DNA from: Saezia sanguinis | Lineage (GTDB): Bacteria; Pseudomonadota; Gammaproteobacteria; Burkholderiales; Burkholderiaceae_C | DNA length: 64,000 nucleotides | Direction: 5' to 3' | NCBI RefSeq assembly: GCF_003991585.1 | Contig: NZ_PQSP01000002.1 | Location: 62,001 to 126,000, forward strand | Shown here: positions 8,961 through 19,548 of the stretch, piece after piece | How positions within the stretch are numbered: the stretch's first letter is position 1 | Layout: every line of letters begins with the position of its first letter | Made by a program: the position numbers and the translations under genes | The notes under the pieces: model-generated | Told to the model about the DNA's origin: nothing | What the model saw: only the letters and a program-made list of their open reading frames with translations | Database searches by the model: none

Positions 8961-9482
8961 ATGGGGTTTTACAAGGGATATAGGGTAACTACCTATGGCA
9001 GGAGAGGTGAAAAAGAAATTATTGTGTAACTTTTGCAAGGTACGCGCATAGCCCGATGGGTAGGGTAAACGGTATCAGGTAAAAATTAAAAAATGGATAT
9101 GCTTGTGGTGTACAGGCCTTGACCAGCTTGCCTCAAACATGCTCCCGATACAACCGGATGGCATATTGAAGCGGGTCTGGAAAAGCCAGGGTTTCATTTT
9201 TACTGGGTATCAGGATAGACGTCAGGCCAGAACCTAACCGTGTGCGACTCGATGGCCAGGCACATGAGATTGATGCAAGTACGCGATGAAGTGTTAGACA
9301 ATGTTGTATACGTTTTGCTGGGCGGCATGATTCTTGCGGGTTTGTCATAGCGATAGAACATTTGTCGGAAGATCTCAAAAAGGGGCATGTAAAGTGGCGC
9401 TTATGCACTGTTTCAGTGCGGAATGTTGCGGCAGGCTTCTTTTGTGGACAGATTGTGTTTCATTTTTTCAGGAGAATTTTTC
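8961..9482. other. Non-coding stretch between the two livJ copies
   Basis: About 520 bases without a credible gene. It must hold the promoter of the second binding protein because a strong terminator precedes it. The final part has a GGAGAA Shine-Dalgarno (9471-9476) for the ATG at 9483. I see no riboswitch or repeat. Confidence 0.5.
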
Positions 9483-10616
9483 ATGAAATATGTGTTCCGC
9501 CCCCAATCCGTTTTGACTGCTTTGGCGCTGGCCTGCGGTTTTGCGCTGTCCGCGGCTAGCGCACAGGCCGATGTGATTAAGATTGCTGCTGTTGGGCCCA
9601 TGACCGGGCCGGTCACGCAATATGGTGACCAGATCAAAGCCGGGGCATTGACGGCCATTGAGGCGATTAACGCGGCCGGAGGGGTTAACGGGCATACTTT
9701 TGAAATGGTGCCAGTGGACGATGCCTGTGAACCTAAACAGGGGCCGATTGCCGCCAATAAGGTGGTTAACGACGGGATTAAATTTGCCGTTGGCATTGCC
9801 TGTTCTGGCGCAGCAATTGCTTCGACCGACATTTACGAGAATGAAGGTGTTGTCCTGATCACACCGGGGGCTACTTCGCCGCTGGTGACAGAGGGCAAAG
9901 GGTATGAATACATTTTCCGCACCATTGGCCGTGATGACCAGCAGGGCCCTTTGGCAGCCAAGTTTATTGCAGAGCAGGTCAAGCCCAACCTGGTGGTTGT
10001 GCTGCATGACAAACAGTCTTACGGGCAGGGTATTGCTACTTCAGTTTATGAAGCGTTGAAAAAGGCGGGCGTGAATGTGGCTTTCTTTGAGGGCATCAAC
10101 CCCGGAGACAGCGATTATTCGGCCATGATCACCCGTGTGAAGACCTCCGGTGCAGATTTTGTTTACTTTGGCGGCTATCACCCGGAAATGGGGCTGTTGC
10201 TGCGCCAGGCTGCCGAGCAGGGCCTGAAAGTGCAGTTCATGGGGCCGGAAGGGGTTGCAAACTCTGAGCTTAGCGCCATTGCCGGGCCGTCGTCGGAAGG
10301 TATGCTGCTGACATTCCCGGCAGATTTTTCGTCAGATCCGGCGAACGCCAAAATTGTGGAGGCTTTCAGAGCCAAAGGACGCGAGGCTGATGGTGCGTTT
10401 ACATTGACGGCTTATGCCGCAGTGCAGGCGCTGGCCGAAGCCATCAAGCAAACAGGCTCAACCGATCCAGAAGTGATTGCCAAATATCTGCATACACATG
10501 CGATTGATACCGTGATTGGCAAAGGCACTGCATGGGATGAACAAGGCGATGTCAAGGACTTTGATTTTGCTGTGTTCCGCTGGCATGCCAATGGGCCAAA
10601 AACACCTGTGAAATAA
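9483..10616 (+). CDS. livJ: Branched-chain amino acid ABC transporter substrate-binding protein, copy 2
   Basis: A paralogue of the gene at 7774 with the same layout: signal peptide ending SAQAD, then IKIAAVGPMTGPVTQYGDQI and the DDACEPKQGP segment. The two proteins are alike throughout, including the HDKQSYGQGIATSV and YFGGYHPEMGL stretches, so they come from a tandem duplication. ATG 9483 with GGAGAA upstream gives a normal signal peptide; an extension to 9423 would spoil it. A strong hairpin separates this gene from livH, which may set binding-protein levels above permease levels. Confidence 0.88.
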   Translation: MKYVFRPQSVLTALALACGFALSAASAQADVIKIAAVGPMTGPVTQYGDQIKAGALTAIEAINAAGGVNGHTFEMVPVDDACEPKQGPIAANKVVNDGIKFAVGIACSGAAIASTDIYENEGVVLITPGATSPLVTEGKGYEYIFRTIGRDDQQGPLAAKFIAEQVKPNLVVVLHDKQSYGQGIATSVYEALKKAGVNVAFFEGINPGDSDYSAMITRVKTSGADFVYFGGYHPEMGLLLRQAAEQGLKVQFMGPEGVANSELSAIAGPSSEGMLLTFPADFSSDPANAKIVEAFRAKGREADGAFTLTAYAAVQALAEAIKQTGSTDPEVIAKYLHTHAIDTVIGKGTAWDEQGDVKDFDFAVFRWHANGPKTPVK

Positions 10617-10628
10617 GCATAAAAAGTT

Positions 10629-10673
10629 TGTATGCGGCACGGAACCCTTTTCTGGGTTCAGTGCCTGCATACA
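10629..10673 (+). terminator. Strong intercistronic hairpin between livJ copy 2 and livH
   Basis: Three stacked helices pair without gaps of more than one or two bases: TGTATGC with GCATACA, GGCAC with GTGCC, GAACCC with GGGTTC. There is no T-tract, so it is more likely an mRNA-protecting or partial-termination structure than a simple terminator. Such hairpins commonly raise binding-protein mRNA over downstream permease mRNA. Confidence 0.6.
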
Positions 10674-11092
10674 CGGTGTCAATAGGAGAAAAATAGGTTT
10701 TTGTTCATCAGATAGCAGAAGATGGATTCGTCTTTGTTTGATTGTTGGGGCGTTTCAGGGCATAAAAAACATGGAATTAACTCGTGTTTATCGGCAACAG
10801 CTAAAGCATCATGCAATGAAATGGTATTCTTCTAAGTTCCCTGCTACCTTATACAGGGATAACGGCGGACATTTATATATAAGTCATATGAATGTAGATA
10901 CCCAACTATCTTTCTGATGCCAAAAGTACAGAAGCTGTTGTTTGGTCTGCCACCATTTACCTTGACAGTACCAGTTAAACCGGGCGGCGCACGTATTTTT
11001 CCGTGCAGCATCCGGCATATGCTGTGTTGATTCTGTCTCAGGTAGACGCAGCGGAGGGCTGCAAAATGGTGCTCAATTAAAAATTAAAGGTC
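10674..11092. other. Non-coding stretch upstream of livH
   Basis: About 420 bases with no credible coding frame. It may hold a promoter for livHMGF; an AT-rich part lies around 10860-10890 (TTTATATATAAG). I do not see a recognisable operator. Confidence 0.4.
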
Positions 11093-12034
11093 ATGCATAT
11101 GTCTGACATGTTGCCGCAACTTATACAGCAATGCTTCAACGGGCTGTCGCTTGGGGCCATTTATGCTTTGATCGCGATTGGTTATACGATTGTTTACGGC
11201 ATTATCGGGATGATCAATTTTGCGCATGGCGAAATTTACATGGTGGGTGCTTACGTGGGCGTTGTGGCCTTGGCTGCCATGGGGACTCAGGCCGGGGCAC
11301 CGGTCGCAACGGTTGCGTTGCTGATTGGCGCAGCGGTTCTGGTTTCGGTACTGGTGACAGGAACGTTTGGCTACAGCACAGAAAAGGTGGCTTATCGCCC
11401 GTTGCGCCAAAGCCCGCGTCTGGTGGCGCTGATTTCTGCCATCGGGATGTCCATCACATTACAGAATTATGTGGCCTTGGGTCAGGGTGCCAAAGACATG
11501 GCGGCCCCTTCTTTGGTCACGGGTGGTTTCGTATTTCATCTGGGAACAGATTTTGACGTGAACATTTCATATGGGCGGTTGATGATCATTGTGGTGACGG
11601 TGCTGCTGATGATTGCCCTGACATTGTTCATCAAGTACTCCCGCACGGGCCGTGCATCCCGCGCCTGTTCGCAGGATTTGCGCATGGCCAACCTGCTGGG
11701 GATTGATACCAACAAGATCATTTCCTCCATGTTTGTGCTGGGCGCGGTCCTGGCGGCTGTGGGCGGGGTGTTGTATGCGCTGACCTTTATCAAAATCAGC
11801 CCGTTCATTGGTTTTATTGCAGGGATCAAAGCGTTTACCGCCGCCGTATTGGGTGGCATTGGCAGTATTCCGGGGGCCATGCTCGGGGGCGTGATTCTGG
11901 GGCTGGCCGAGACGTTTGCCGCGGCCTATATTTCTGCTGAATACAAAGACATCGTTTCGTTTGGTTTGCTGGTGCTGATTCTGCTGTTTAAGCCGACCGG
12001 GTTGCTGGGCAAGCCGGAAGTGGAAAAGGTGTGA
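11093..12034 (+). CDS. livH: Branched-chain amino acid ABC transporter permease LivH
   Basis: This integral membrane protein of about 313 residues has eight or so hydrophobic segments. It carries family landmarks: [20 protein letters not shown] near the N-terminus, [13 protein letters not shown], and the C-terminal [13 protein letters not shown] loop that contacts the ATPase. LivH and LivM form the inner-membrane channel. Starts at 11093 and 11099 are both ATG. The stop codon overlaps the ATG of livM (TGATG), showing translational coupling. Confidence 0.92.
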   Translation: MHMSDMLPQLIQQCFNGLSLGAIYALIAIGYTIVYGIIGMINFAHGEIYMVGAYVGVVALAAMGTQAGAPVATVALLIGAAVLVSVLVTGTFGYSTEKVAYRPLRQSPRLVALISAIGMSITLQNYVALGQGAKDMAAPSLVTGGFVFHLGTDFDVNISYGRLMIIVVTVLLMIALTLFIKYSRTGRASRACSQDLRMANLLGIDTNKIISSMFVLGAVLAAVGGVLYALTFIKISPFIGFIAGIKAFTAAVLGGIGSIPGAMLGGVILGLAETFAAAYISAEYKDIVSFGLLVLILLFKPTGLLGKPEVEKV

Positions 12035-13458
12035 TGATGGGCACGATGCAAAGCACATTTAAAAACGCTGTCATCGCCAGCATCCTGACGGCGATCATCC
12101 TGATGCCCATTGTGGGGATGCCCCTGCAGCGCGAAGGCATTAATCTGGTTATTAACTACCAGATATGGAAGGTCGGGGTCGGTTGTCTGGCCGTGTTTCT
12201 GTTCCAGATGGCAAGCCCGTTTTTTGTCAGGCTGCCATCGGTGAGCCGGTTGACCATCATTGTGGTGGCCGTTCTGTCGCTGATACTGATTGTGCATCCG
12301 CTGTATTCGGATTATGCGGCGGTTGCAACCATGTGGTCACTGGCCTGGCGTGTGGGCCTGGTTGTTTTTTGTGCAGTGGCTATACCGTTGCTGATTCGGT
12401 TGAATGAGCGCATTGCCTCTTCGCGCAGTGAATCCCGGCCGGCGCTCACATCAAACCCCTGGGTGGTGGCCGCTGTGATTGTGGTCGCCGTTGTCTGGCC
12501 GTTCATGGCAGACCGCAGTGCGTTGAACGTCAGTACGTTGGTGCTGATTTATATCGTTTTAGGCCTGGGGCTGAACATTGTGGTCGGGTTTGCCGGCTTG
12601 CTGGATCTGGGGTATGTCGGGTTTTATGCGATCGGGGCATATACCTACGCGCTTCTTTTCAAGTTTTGCGGATTAGGGTTCTGGGAGGCGCTGCCTGTTG
12701 CCGGATTGATTACCGCAATTTTCGGATTTATATTGGGATTCCCGGTGCTGCGGTTGCGGGGGGATTACCTTGCCATTGTGACGCTCGGGTTCGGTGAAAT
12801 CATCCGTTTGCTACTGCTGAATCTGAACCAGTGGACAGGGGGGCCGGACGGTATATCCAATATTCCCAAGCCGTCGATATTCGGGTTGGAAATGTCCCGC
12901 CGCGCCAGCGATGGCGGACAAACGTTTCACCAGTTTGTTTTGTCCACATTGGGCATTGACTGGTCGTTCAACACCATGCATGTGATGATTTTCATGTACC
13001 TGATCGGGCTGCTCATGGCGCTGGTGACGCTGTGGGTTTCGAACCGGTTGATACGCATGCCCATTGGCCGCGCCTGGGAAGCGTTGCGCGAAGATGAAAT
13101 TGCGTGCCGTTCGCTGGGGCTGAATCCGACCAATATCAAACTTTCGGCCTTTACGCTGGGTGCGATGTTTGCCGGATTTGCCGGCGCTTTGTTTGCTGCC
13201 ATGCAAAGCAATGTGACGCCCAAATCGTTTGAGTTTATGGAGTCCGCGCTGATTCTGGCGATTGTCGTGCTGGGGGGTATGGGGTCGCAGTTGGGGGTGA
13301 TTCTGGCGGCAATATTGATTACAGCGCTGCCGGAAATTGCGCGTGATTTCGCCGAATACCGCATGCTGGTGTTTGGCCTGATCATGGTGCTGATGATGCG
13401 CTGGCGGCCGCAGGGGCTGTTGCCAATGAAGCGTCCGCATGTGGAGCTCAGAACATGA
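12034..13458 (+). CDS. livM: Branched-chain amino acid ABC transporter permease LivM
   Basis: Second permease subunit. The first 160 residues form extra hydrophobic segments, as in long LivM proteins; the conserved core starts near [19 protein letters not shown] and includes [34 protein letters not shown] and the coupling region [21 protein letters not shown] 12034 overlaps the livH stop by one base. A GTG at 12031 is possible. The stop overlaps the livG start by four bases (ATGA). Confidence 0.92.
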   Translation: MMGTMQSTFKNAVIASILTAIILMPIVGMPLQREGINLVINYQIWKVGVGCLAVFLFQMASPFFVRLPSVSRLTIIVVAVLSLILIVHPLYSDYAAVATMWSLAWRVGLVVFCAVAIPLLIRLNERIASSRSESRPALTSNPWVVAAVIVVAVVWPFMADRSALNVSTLVLIYIVLGLGLNIVVGFAGLLDLGYVGFYAIGAYTYALLFKFCGLGFWEALPVAGLITAIFGFILGFPVLRLRGDYLAIVTLGFGEIIRLLLLNLNQWTGGPDGISNIPKPSIFGLEMSRRASDGGQTFHQFVLSTLGIDWSFNTMHVMIFMYLIGLLMALVTLWVSNRLIRMPIGRAWEALREDEIACRSLGLNPTNIKLSAFTLGAMFAGFAGALFAAMQSNVTPKSFEFMESALILAIVVLGGMGSQLGVILAAILITALPEIARDFAEYRMLVFGLIMVLMMRWRPQGLLPMKRPHVELRT

Positions 13459-14222
13459 GTAGTGTATTGTTGAATGTTGAGCAGTTGAGCATGCGTTTTG
13501 GCGGTCTGCTGGCTGTGGATGGCGTTGGGTTTGAGGTGCTGTCTGACGAGGTGTTTGCCATTATCGGCCCGAACGGGGCGGGCAAGACCACTGTGTTTAA
13601 CTGTGTCGGAGGCTTTTATAAGCCGACGGCCGGCACGGTGGTATTTGACGGGAAGAATATTACAGGCTTGCCAAGCCATAAGGTGGCGCAGCATGGTGTT
13701 GTGCGCACTTTTCAAAATGTGCGGTTATTCAAAGGGCTGACGGTGCTGGAGAATTTGCTGGTGGCCCAGCATATGCGGCTGAAAAGCCGGATGATTGGCG
13801 GGCTGCTGAAGCTCAAGTCATTCAATCGTTCAGAGCAAAGGGCGCAGGAGCGGGCGGCACAGTGGCTTGATTTCATGGGGCTGCGTGAGTTTTCCAACCG
13901 CGAGGCGGGCAACCTGCCTTATGGCTATCAGCGTAAGCTCGAAATTGCCCGCTGTATGATCACCGAACCGCGTTTGCTGATGCTTGACGAGCCGGCGGCG
14001 GGGTTGAACCCGCAGGAAAAGTACGATTTGCAGAAGATGATTGACCGTTTGCGTCGTGAGTTTAATGTGGCGGTATTGCTCATTGAGCATGACATGAGCC
14101 TGGTGATGGGGGTGTCTGACCGGATTCTGGTGATGGAGCATGGCCGCCCGATCATCACGGGCACACCTGAGCAGGTGCGCAATGACGAGCGTGTGATTAA
14201 AGCGTATTTGGGAGAGGCCTGA
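13455..14222 (+). CDS. livG: Branched-chain amino acid ABC transporter ATP-binding protein LivG
   Basis: A 255-residue ABC ATPase: Walker [10 protein letters not shown] (about residues 37-45), a family-specific insertion around [11 protein letters not shown], the signature region [13 protein letters not shown] in the degenerate form typical of LivG, Walker [14 protein letters not shown], and H-loop LIEHDM. It pairs with LivF to drive uptake through LivHM. Overlaps livM by four bases and is followed two bases later by livF. Confidence 0.93.
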   Translation: MSSVLLNVEQLSMRFGGLLAVDGVGFEVLSDEVFAIIGPNGAGKTTVFNCVGGFYKPTAGTVVFDGKNITGLPSHKVAQHGVVRTFQNVRLFKGLTVLENLLVAQHMRLKSRMIGGLLKLKSFNRSEQRAQERAAQWLDFMGLREFSNREAGNLPYGYQRKLEIARCMITEPRLLMLDEPAAGLNPQEKYDLQKMIDRLRREFNVAVLLIEHDMSLVMGVSDRILVMEHGRPIITGTPEQVRNDERVIKAYLGEA

Positions 14223-14224
14223 GC

Positions 14225-14956
14225 ATGGACGCAGCACAAGAAAAAAGCCCGGTCATTCTCCAACTGGAAGAGGTCAGAACTTTTTACGGTGCGATTCAGG
14301 CACTGCACGATGTGTCTGTTGAAGTTCGGCGCGGCGAGATTGTGACTCTGATTGGCAGCAATGGCGCCGGGAAAACCACCACGCTGATGACGATCTGCGG
14401 CAGCCCTCGTGCCGGAACGGGCAAGGTCTTTTTTGAAGGGGAAGATATCACGCTGTTGCCTACGCATGAAATTATGCGCAAGGGGATTGCTATTTCGCCA
14501 GAGGGGCGTCGTATTTTTTCCAGCCTGACGGTGACGGAAAACCTGCAAATGGGCGGTTTCTTCAGTGCCAAGCAGGAGATAGAGGCCGGGATCGAGCATG
14601 TCTTTGATTTATTTCCGCGGTTGCGCGAGCGTGCAACACAACGGGCTGGGACCATGTCCGGTGGTGAACAGCAAATGCTGGCGATTGGCCGTGCGCTGAT
14701 GACCAAGCCTAAGCTTTTACTGCTGGATGAGCCGACACTGGGCTTGGCGCCTTTGATCATCAAGCAGATTTTTGACATCATTCAAACGATTCGTGCAAGC
14801 GGTGTGACGATTTTTCTGGTGGAGCAAAATGCCAATAAAGCACTGCAGGTGGCGGATCGCGGTTATGTGCTGGAAACAGGCCGGGTTGTGCTCAGCGATA
14901 CAGGTGCCAACCTGATGATCAATGAAGATGTGAAAAAAGCCTATCTGGGGCATTGA
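14225..14956 (+). CDS. livF: Branched-chain amino acid ABC transporter ATP-binding protein LivF
   Basis: A 243-residue ABC ATPase with Walker A GSNGAGKTT, the SPEGRRIFSSLTVTENL segment diagnostic of LivF, signature MSGGEQQMLAIGR, Walker B LLLLDEPTLGLAP and H-loop LVEQNAN. Last gene of livHMGF. Start ATG 14225 lies 2 bases after the livG stop, so the two ATPases are co-translated. Confidence 0.93.
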   Translation: MDAAQEKSPVILQLEEVRTFYGAIQALHDVSVEVRRGEIVTLIGSNGAGKTTTLMTICGSPRAGTGKVFFEGEDITLLPTHEIMRKGIAISPEGRRIFSSLTVTENLQMGGFFSAKQEIEAGIEHVFDLFPRLRERATQRAGTMSGGEQQMLAIGRALMTKPKLLLLDEPTLGLAPLIIKQIFDIIQTIRASGVTIFLVEQNANKALQVADRGYVLETGRVVLSDTGANLMINEDVKKAYLGH

Positions 14957-15138
14957 TGCTGCAAAGGGCAGCCCTAAAACGGCTGTTCAGGCACGCCGGG
15001 TTTGGCGTCCCATGCATCCGTGAAAATGCGCCCACTATCCTCGCTTGTCTTGTTAGATTCTGTGCCGTTTGATCCCCTAAGCCTGACAGAGTATGTCACA
15101 ATGTAGGGCAGTAACAGGTATGACGGGGATGCAAAACG

Positions 15139-16278
15139 ATGAGCAAGTCGTCTAATGAAGAGCAATGTGATGTTCTGGTGCGTGGCGGCGGTATTGCCGG
15201 TCGGACGCTGGCGATGCTGCTGGCGCGTGACGGGTTTAATATTGCGCTGGTTGAGCGGCCAACGCCCATGGATGAGTCTAAGGACCCCCGCGCCTATGCG
15301 CTGAATGCCGCAGCGGTCAAGCTGCTCAGGGATCTGCGGGTCTGGCCGAAAGAGGATGCCTGCCCGGTTTACGATATGCAGATTGCCGGAGACTCCGGCG
15401 GGCAACTGGCTTTTTCAGCCTGGCGGCAGGAGGTGGATACACTGACCTATATTGTGCCTGCAGTTGCCATTGAACGGGCGCTGGATAAAGCGCTTGATTT
15501 TCAGTCACGGGTGCAGCGGCTGAACACACAGGAAAATCCTCGCTTGCCCCAAACGCCATTGGTTGCCATTTGTGAAGGGCGTGACAGTGAAACCCGCGCC
15601 GCGTTCGGGTTCAAAATGAAAGCGTCGGAGTATGGACATTCTTCCTTGGCGGCGCGGCTGGTGTGTGAGCATGGTCATGGACACATTGCCCGCCAGTGGT
15701 TCAGCGGGCAGGACATTTTGGCGCTGTTGCCTCTGACATCGGAAAATGACAAGGAGGTCAGCCTGGTCTGGTCAGTGCCTTCAGCCCGGGCGGCAGAATT
15801 ACAGGCTTTGCCTGCGGCAGAGTTTGAAGCGGTGTTGCGCGAAGCTTCTCATGGGGCCTTGGGTGAACTGCGCTTGAAAACACCGGTAGTCGGCTGGGCC
15901 TTGCGGTTTGCACACGCCGAGCGTTGGATTGCCCGTGCGCAGGGGCAGACGGCCGTGCTGGTTGCCGATGCCGCACATGCCATGCACCCGTTGGCGGGGC
16001 AGGGGCTTAATGTGGGCCTGGGCGATGTGATGGAACTGGCCCGCGTGCTGCGCGAAAAAGAAACCTGGCGCTCACTGGGCGATGAAAAAATGTTGCGTCC
16101 TTATGAACGTGCAAGGCAGACGGCGTTTTTGAAGGTCGGCGGAGCATGCAATGCGTTGTTCCATATTTATACGGACCAGGCCGCGCCGTTGAAAGCGGTG
16201 CGCAATGCGGGCATGAATGTGGTCAATGCCGTCAAACCGCTTAAACGCTGGCTGGTGGGCCAGGCCAGTCAAAATTAA
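15139..16278 (+). CDS. UbiH/COQ6-family FAD-dependent hydroxylase
   Basis: A 379-residue flavoprotein monooxygenase. The N-terminus has VRGGGIAGRTLAMLLARDG, the GxGxxG dinucleotide fold, and the C-terminal half has VADAAHAMHPLAGQGLNVGLGD, the GD motif that binds FAD ribose and is characteristic of UbiH/UbiF/UbiI. These enzymes hydroxylate the ubiquinone ring at the membrane. Which ring carbon it acts on cannot be told here. It lies directly upstream of dsbC on the same strand, a 73-base gap. The middle of the protein is a little divergent, so a related non-ubiquinone hydroxylase is possible. Confidence 0.8.
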   Translation: MSKSSNEEQCDVLVRGGGIAGRTLAMLLARDGFNIALVERPTPMDESKDPRAYALNAAAVKLLRDLRVWPKEDACPVYDMQIAGDSGGQLAFSAWRQEVDTLTYIVPAVAIERALDKALDFQSRVQRLNTQENPRLPQTPLVAICEGRDSETRAAFGFKMKASEYGHSSLAARLVCEHGHGHIARQWFSGQDILALLPLTSENDKEVSLVWSVPSARAAELQALPAAEFEAVLREASHGALGELRLKTPVVGWALRFAHAERWIARAQGQTAVLVADAAHAMHPLAGQGLNVGLGDVMELARVLREKETWRSLGDEKMLRPYERARQTAFLKVGGACNALFHIYTDQAAPLKAVRNAGMNVVNAVKPLKRWLVGQASQN

Positions 16279-16351
16279 TGGAATTTATGGGTTATTTTTT
16301 AATCTGAGGGTGAAAGTCCGCTATTTCAAATTGATGAACAGGAGAATTGTG

Positions 16352-17098
16352 TTGAATAAGATATGGCGCAGCGTGTTGGCTGCAATGATGGGAATTGGTA
16401 TTTTGTGCAGCGCAACGATGGCCTGGGCAGAGGATTTAGAGGCCATTAAAAAGGCCATCAGCCAGAAATGGACCCAGAATATGCCAGCATTGCCACCGGT
16501 ACAGGAAGTGCGTGCAACGGGTATCAGCGGTTTGTATGAAATACGCCTGGGCGAAAGTGAAATTGTGTACGCCGATGCCAAGGGCGACTATATTCTCCAG
16601 GGCAACCTGCTTGATTTGCAGAACCGCCGGGATCTGACGCAAGAGCGTATTGACCAGTTGACCGCGGTGGATTTTAAGGCCTTGCCGTTTAAAGATGCGA
16701 TTGTCATTAAACGTGGCGATGGCTCACGGCAGTTGGCGGTGTTTGAAGACCCGAATTGCGGCTACTGCCATAAATTTGAGCAGCAACTGGCAACCGTGGA
16801 TAATGTGACGGTGTATGTATTCCTGTACCCGATTCTTTCCCCGGATTCACATGCCAAATCCAGAAATATCTGGTGTGCTGCCAACCCGGCGCAGGCATGG
16901 CAGGACTGGATGCTGCGTCAAAAGGCGCCCAGCAATGCGGCGTGCGATACCGCACCGTTGGTGCGCAATGTGGCGTTTGGAGAAAAGTACCGTATTACCG
17001 GAACACCAACTCTGATTTTTGCCGATGGCTCTAGGATTCCGGGAGCGGTAGATCCGGCAACCATCGAGCAGCGCCTGGCAGTGGCGCATGCACAATAA
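16352..17098 (+). CDS. dsbC: Thiol:disulfide isomerase DsbC
   Basis: A signal peptide (MNKIWRSVLAAMMGIG to ATMAWAED) is followed by the DsbC dimerisation domain (ISGLYEIRLGESEIVYADA, GDYILQGNLLDL) and a thioredoxin-fold domain with the active site CGYC at about residues 136-139. A second Cys pair follows (IWCAANP and ACDTAP), and the cis-Pro loop GTPTLIFADG is present. DsbC corrects wrong disulfides in the periplasm. The start is chosen as TTG 16352, with GGAGAA 6 bases upstream; GTG 16349 and ATG 16334 are in frame but fit the Shine-Dalgarno less well. Confidence 0.9.
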   Translation: MNKIWRSVLAAMMGIGILCSATMAWAEDLEAIKKAISQKWTQNMPALPPVQEVRATGISGLYEIRLGESEIVYADAKGDYILQGNLLDLQNRRDLTQERIDQLTAVDFKALPFKDAIVIKRGDGSRQLAVFEDPNCGYCHKFEQQLATVDNVTVYVFLYPILSPDSHAKSRNIWCAANPAQAWQDWMLRQKAPSNAACDTAPLVRNVAFGEKYRITGTPTLIFADGSRIPGAVDPATIEQRLAVAHAQ

Positions 17099-17140
17099 TA
17101 CGGCAATGTCAGTGCTGATTTGTTGACAGAAAGAGTACGT

Positions 17141-18904
17141 ATGCTGGAATACGGGTTGCGCATCCAGAGTGCCAAAGCACATGTTTTTGAACTGTCGCTG
17201 GTGATTCCAGCGCCTGCGCAAATGCAGCGTGTCAGCCTGCCGGTGTGGATTCCGGGCAGTTATCTGGTGCGTGAGTTTGCCAAACACCTGTCAGGCCTGC
17301 AGGCATGGCAGGATGGCCGGGCCAGGAAAATTCGCCAGTTGGATAAATGCTCCTGGGAGATTGCGTGCGATTCCAGCGCCGGGGCGCTCGAATTGAACTG
17401 GCAGGTGTATGCGTTTGATACATCGGTGCGTACAGCGTTTCTGGATCAGCGGCGTGGCTTTCTCAATGGCACCAGTGCATTTTTACGCGTTCATGGACGG
17501 GAAGATGAAGCTGTTCGTTTGAACGTGGCAAAACCGCATGAACCGGAATTGCATGACTGGTCTGTGGCATGTGCATTGCCGTGCACGAAGGGTGACTCAC
17601 AAGGATTTGGCGTCTACAAGGCGGCCAATTATGATGAACTGGTTGATTCGCCAATAGAGCTGGGGACATTCTGGCGTGGGCGGTTCCGTGCTGCTGGTGT
17701 GGTGCATGAGTTTGTTGTGGCGGGTGCTCCTGCCACTTTTGATGGCAAGCGCCTGCTGGCCGATACGCAGCGGATCTGCGAAGCGGAAATTGCATTCTGG
17801 CATGGTAAAAACGGCAAACCGCCGTTTAAGCGGTATGTGTTTATGCTCAATGCAATGAGTGATGCCTATGGCGGGCTGGAACACCGTGCCAGCACTGCGC
17901 TGGTATGCCAGCGGGGCGATTTGCCTCGTAAAGGAGAGCCTGCCGGAGAAAAGCTGCGCTCTGGTTATCAGACGTTGCTGGGGCTGATCAGCCATGAATA
18001 CTTTCATGCCTGGAATGTGAAGCGCCTGCGGCCGGCATCTTTTGAGCGTTATGACTACACGCAGGAAAACTACACCGAGCTGTTGTGGTTTTTTGAAGGG
18101 TTTACCAGCTATTACGATGACCTGATGTTGCGCCGTGCCGACCTGGTGGATGACCAGCAATATCTGGCTTTGCTGGCTAAAAATATCAATGCGGTTCAGG
18201 CCATGCCCGGGCGCTTGAAGCAAACGGTTGCGCAGGCCAGTTTTGATGCCTGGATCAAATACTACCGGGTAGATGAAAATACGCCTAATGCAACCGTCAG
18301 CTATTACACCAAGGGCGCTTTGGTGGCTTTGTGTCTGGATTTGACTTTGCGTGCTCAGGGCAAAGGATCATTGGATGATGTGATGCGGCTGCTTTGGCAA
18401 AAGCACGGTGGGCCTGTTTCTGAGGCTGACATTGCCAGCGCGTTTAAATCCATCAGCGGGCGTTCATATGCAAGAGAGTTGCGTGCCTGGGTGCACAGCA
18501 CAGCAGACTTGCCGGCAGAGAAGTTATTGCGCAGCGCCGGGGTTGAAGTTAAACACGCAACGGCAACTGTGGAGCAGCAACTGGGCTTGAAGGTGGCTGA
18601 AAGCGCTTCGGGGGTGGTGGTTAAGACGGTGCTGAATGAATCAGCGGCGCAGCGGGCGGGAATTGCGGCTGGCGACGAACTGATTGCAGTGAATGGCTGG
18701 CGTCTGAAAACGCTGAAAGACTGGTGTCTTTATGTGCCCACAGAAACAAGTGCTGAGCTGACACTGGCGCGTGATGCAATGCTGCTGACGGTGACGCTGG
18801 AGCTGGCGCACTCTCCTGTGGCGCGGACGGCCCGCCTGACACGGCTGCCTGAAGCCAAATTGAAACAACAGGCTGCGGCGTTGAGAAACTGGCCTCGTAA
18901 ATAA
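17141..18904 (+). CDS. M61-family peptidase with PDZ domain
   Basis: A 587-residue protein of the M61 (glycyl aminopeptidase-like) family. Its N-terminal beta domain starts LEYGLRIQSAKAHVFEL. The zinc site is ISHEYFHAWNVKRLRP (HExxH at about 285) with the downstream Glu in FFEGFTSYYDD, and a C-terminal PDZ domain contains VLNESAAQRAGIAAGDEL (about residues 485-560). No clear signal peptide, so likely cytoplasmic. Substrate unknown. ATG 17141 is chosen over the upstream TTG at 17120. It follows dsbC by 42 bases. Confidence 0.88.
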   Translation: MLEYGLRIQSAKAHVFELSLVIPAPAQMQRVSLPVWIPGSYLVREFAKHLSGLQAWQDGRARKIRQLDKCSWEIACDSSAGALELNWQVYAFDTSVRTAFLDQRRGFLNGTSAFLRVHGREDEAVRLNVAKPHEPELHDWSVACALPCTKGDSQGFGVYKAANYDELVDSPIELGTFWRGRFRAAGVVHEFVVAGAPATFDGKRLLADTQRICEAEIAFWHGKNGKPPFKRYVFMLNAMSDAYGGLEHRASTALVCQRGDLPRKGEPAGEKLRSGYQTLLGLISHEYFHAWNVKRLRPASFERYDYTQENYTELLWFFEGFTSYYDDLMLRRADLVDDQQYLALLAKNINAVQAMPGRLKQTVAQASFDAWIKYYRVDENTPNATVSYYTKGALVALCLDLTLRAQGKGSLDDVMRLLWQKHGGPVSEADIASAFKSISGRSYARELRAWVHSTADLPAEKLLRSAGVEVKHATATVEQQLGLKVAESASGVVVKTVLNESAAQRAGIAAGDELIAVNGWRLKTLKDWCLYVPTETSAELTLARDAMLLTVTLELAHSPVARTARLTRLPEAKLKQQAAALRNWPRK

Positions 18905-18938
18905 CACTGCCGATAAACCATCATACGGTGCTTCATAT

Positions 18939-19514
18939 TCAAAATGGCACCATGCTCCAGTAAATGGCATAGAGTGCTGCACATGTAGTGAACCAGACAC
19001 CATAAATCTGTGTCGTGGAAAGCCAGCGGCGCAGCAGTTTGACAATGCCTGCCATGATCAGCATATAACAGGTAAAGCGCAGCCAGCGCGCGCCTGCGCC
19101 CATAAAAAGGAATGCTGCAAAATCAAGTTGCTGGCTGCCGGCGTACCAGGCGTATATTTTGTAGGGCATGCCGCTGAATCCGCCGCTGAGCATACTGAAA
19201 GCGCCATGCTGCTGGTATTGCAGTGCCACCTTTTCTATCAGGGAGGGCGAAATCCATGGCACCGTTTCGAGCACTTTGCGGGCCAGTTCCGGGGCATGCA
19301 CAGCGAAGAAGTAGGCACAGCTACCACCAAGTATTGCGCCGGCCCATGCGGCGAAAACAGCCTGAAAAGCCAGCCGGAAAGAAAGAATGACAATGGCAGT
19401 TAAAAAGACGTCCGGAACAATGAAAAAGACAGTGGCTTCTGAAAACCCCCACAGAAAAGCGATAACTAACAAAATACCGCACATGCGGGGAGAAAGCGTG
19501 TTTTCAGCAGGCAT
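18939..19514 (-). CDS. Small integral membrane protein, VTT/DedA-like
   Basis: About 192 residues with five or more hydrophobic segments. The pattern resembles VTT-domain (DedA/YqaA) proteins: a SGGFSGMPYKIYAW loop that would correspond to the conserved re-entrant region, and FMGAGARWLRF. Members are thought to move lipids across the membrane; the match is by general pattern only. It follows the anti-sigma-like gene on the same strand by 34 bases, so it may be the third gene of the ECF operon. Start is ATG 19514, or TTG 19529 with an AGGATA sequence upstream. Confidence 0.55.
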   Translation of the reverse strand: MPAENTLSPRMCGILLVIAFLWGFSEATVFFIVPDVFLTAIVILSFRLAFQAVFAAWAGAILGGSCAYFFAVHAPELARKVLETVPWISPSLIEKVALQYQQHGAFSMLSGGFSGMPYKIYAWYAGSQQLDFAAFLFMGAGARWLRFTCYMLIMAGIVKLLRRWLSTTQIYGVWFTTCAALYAIYWSMVPF

Positions 19515-19548
19515 TGTGATAGGGTTCAATGGTGGTGCAGTATCCTGG

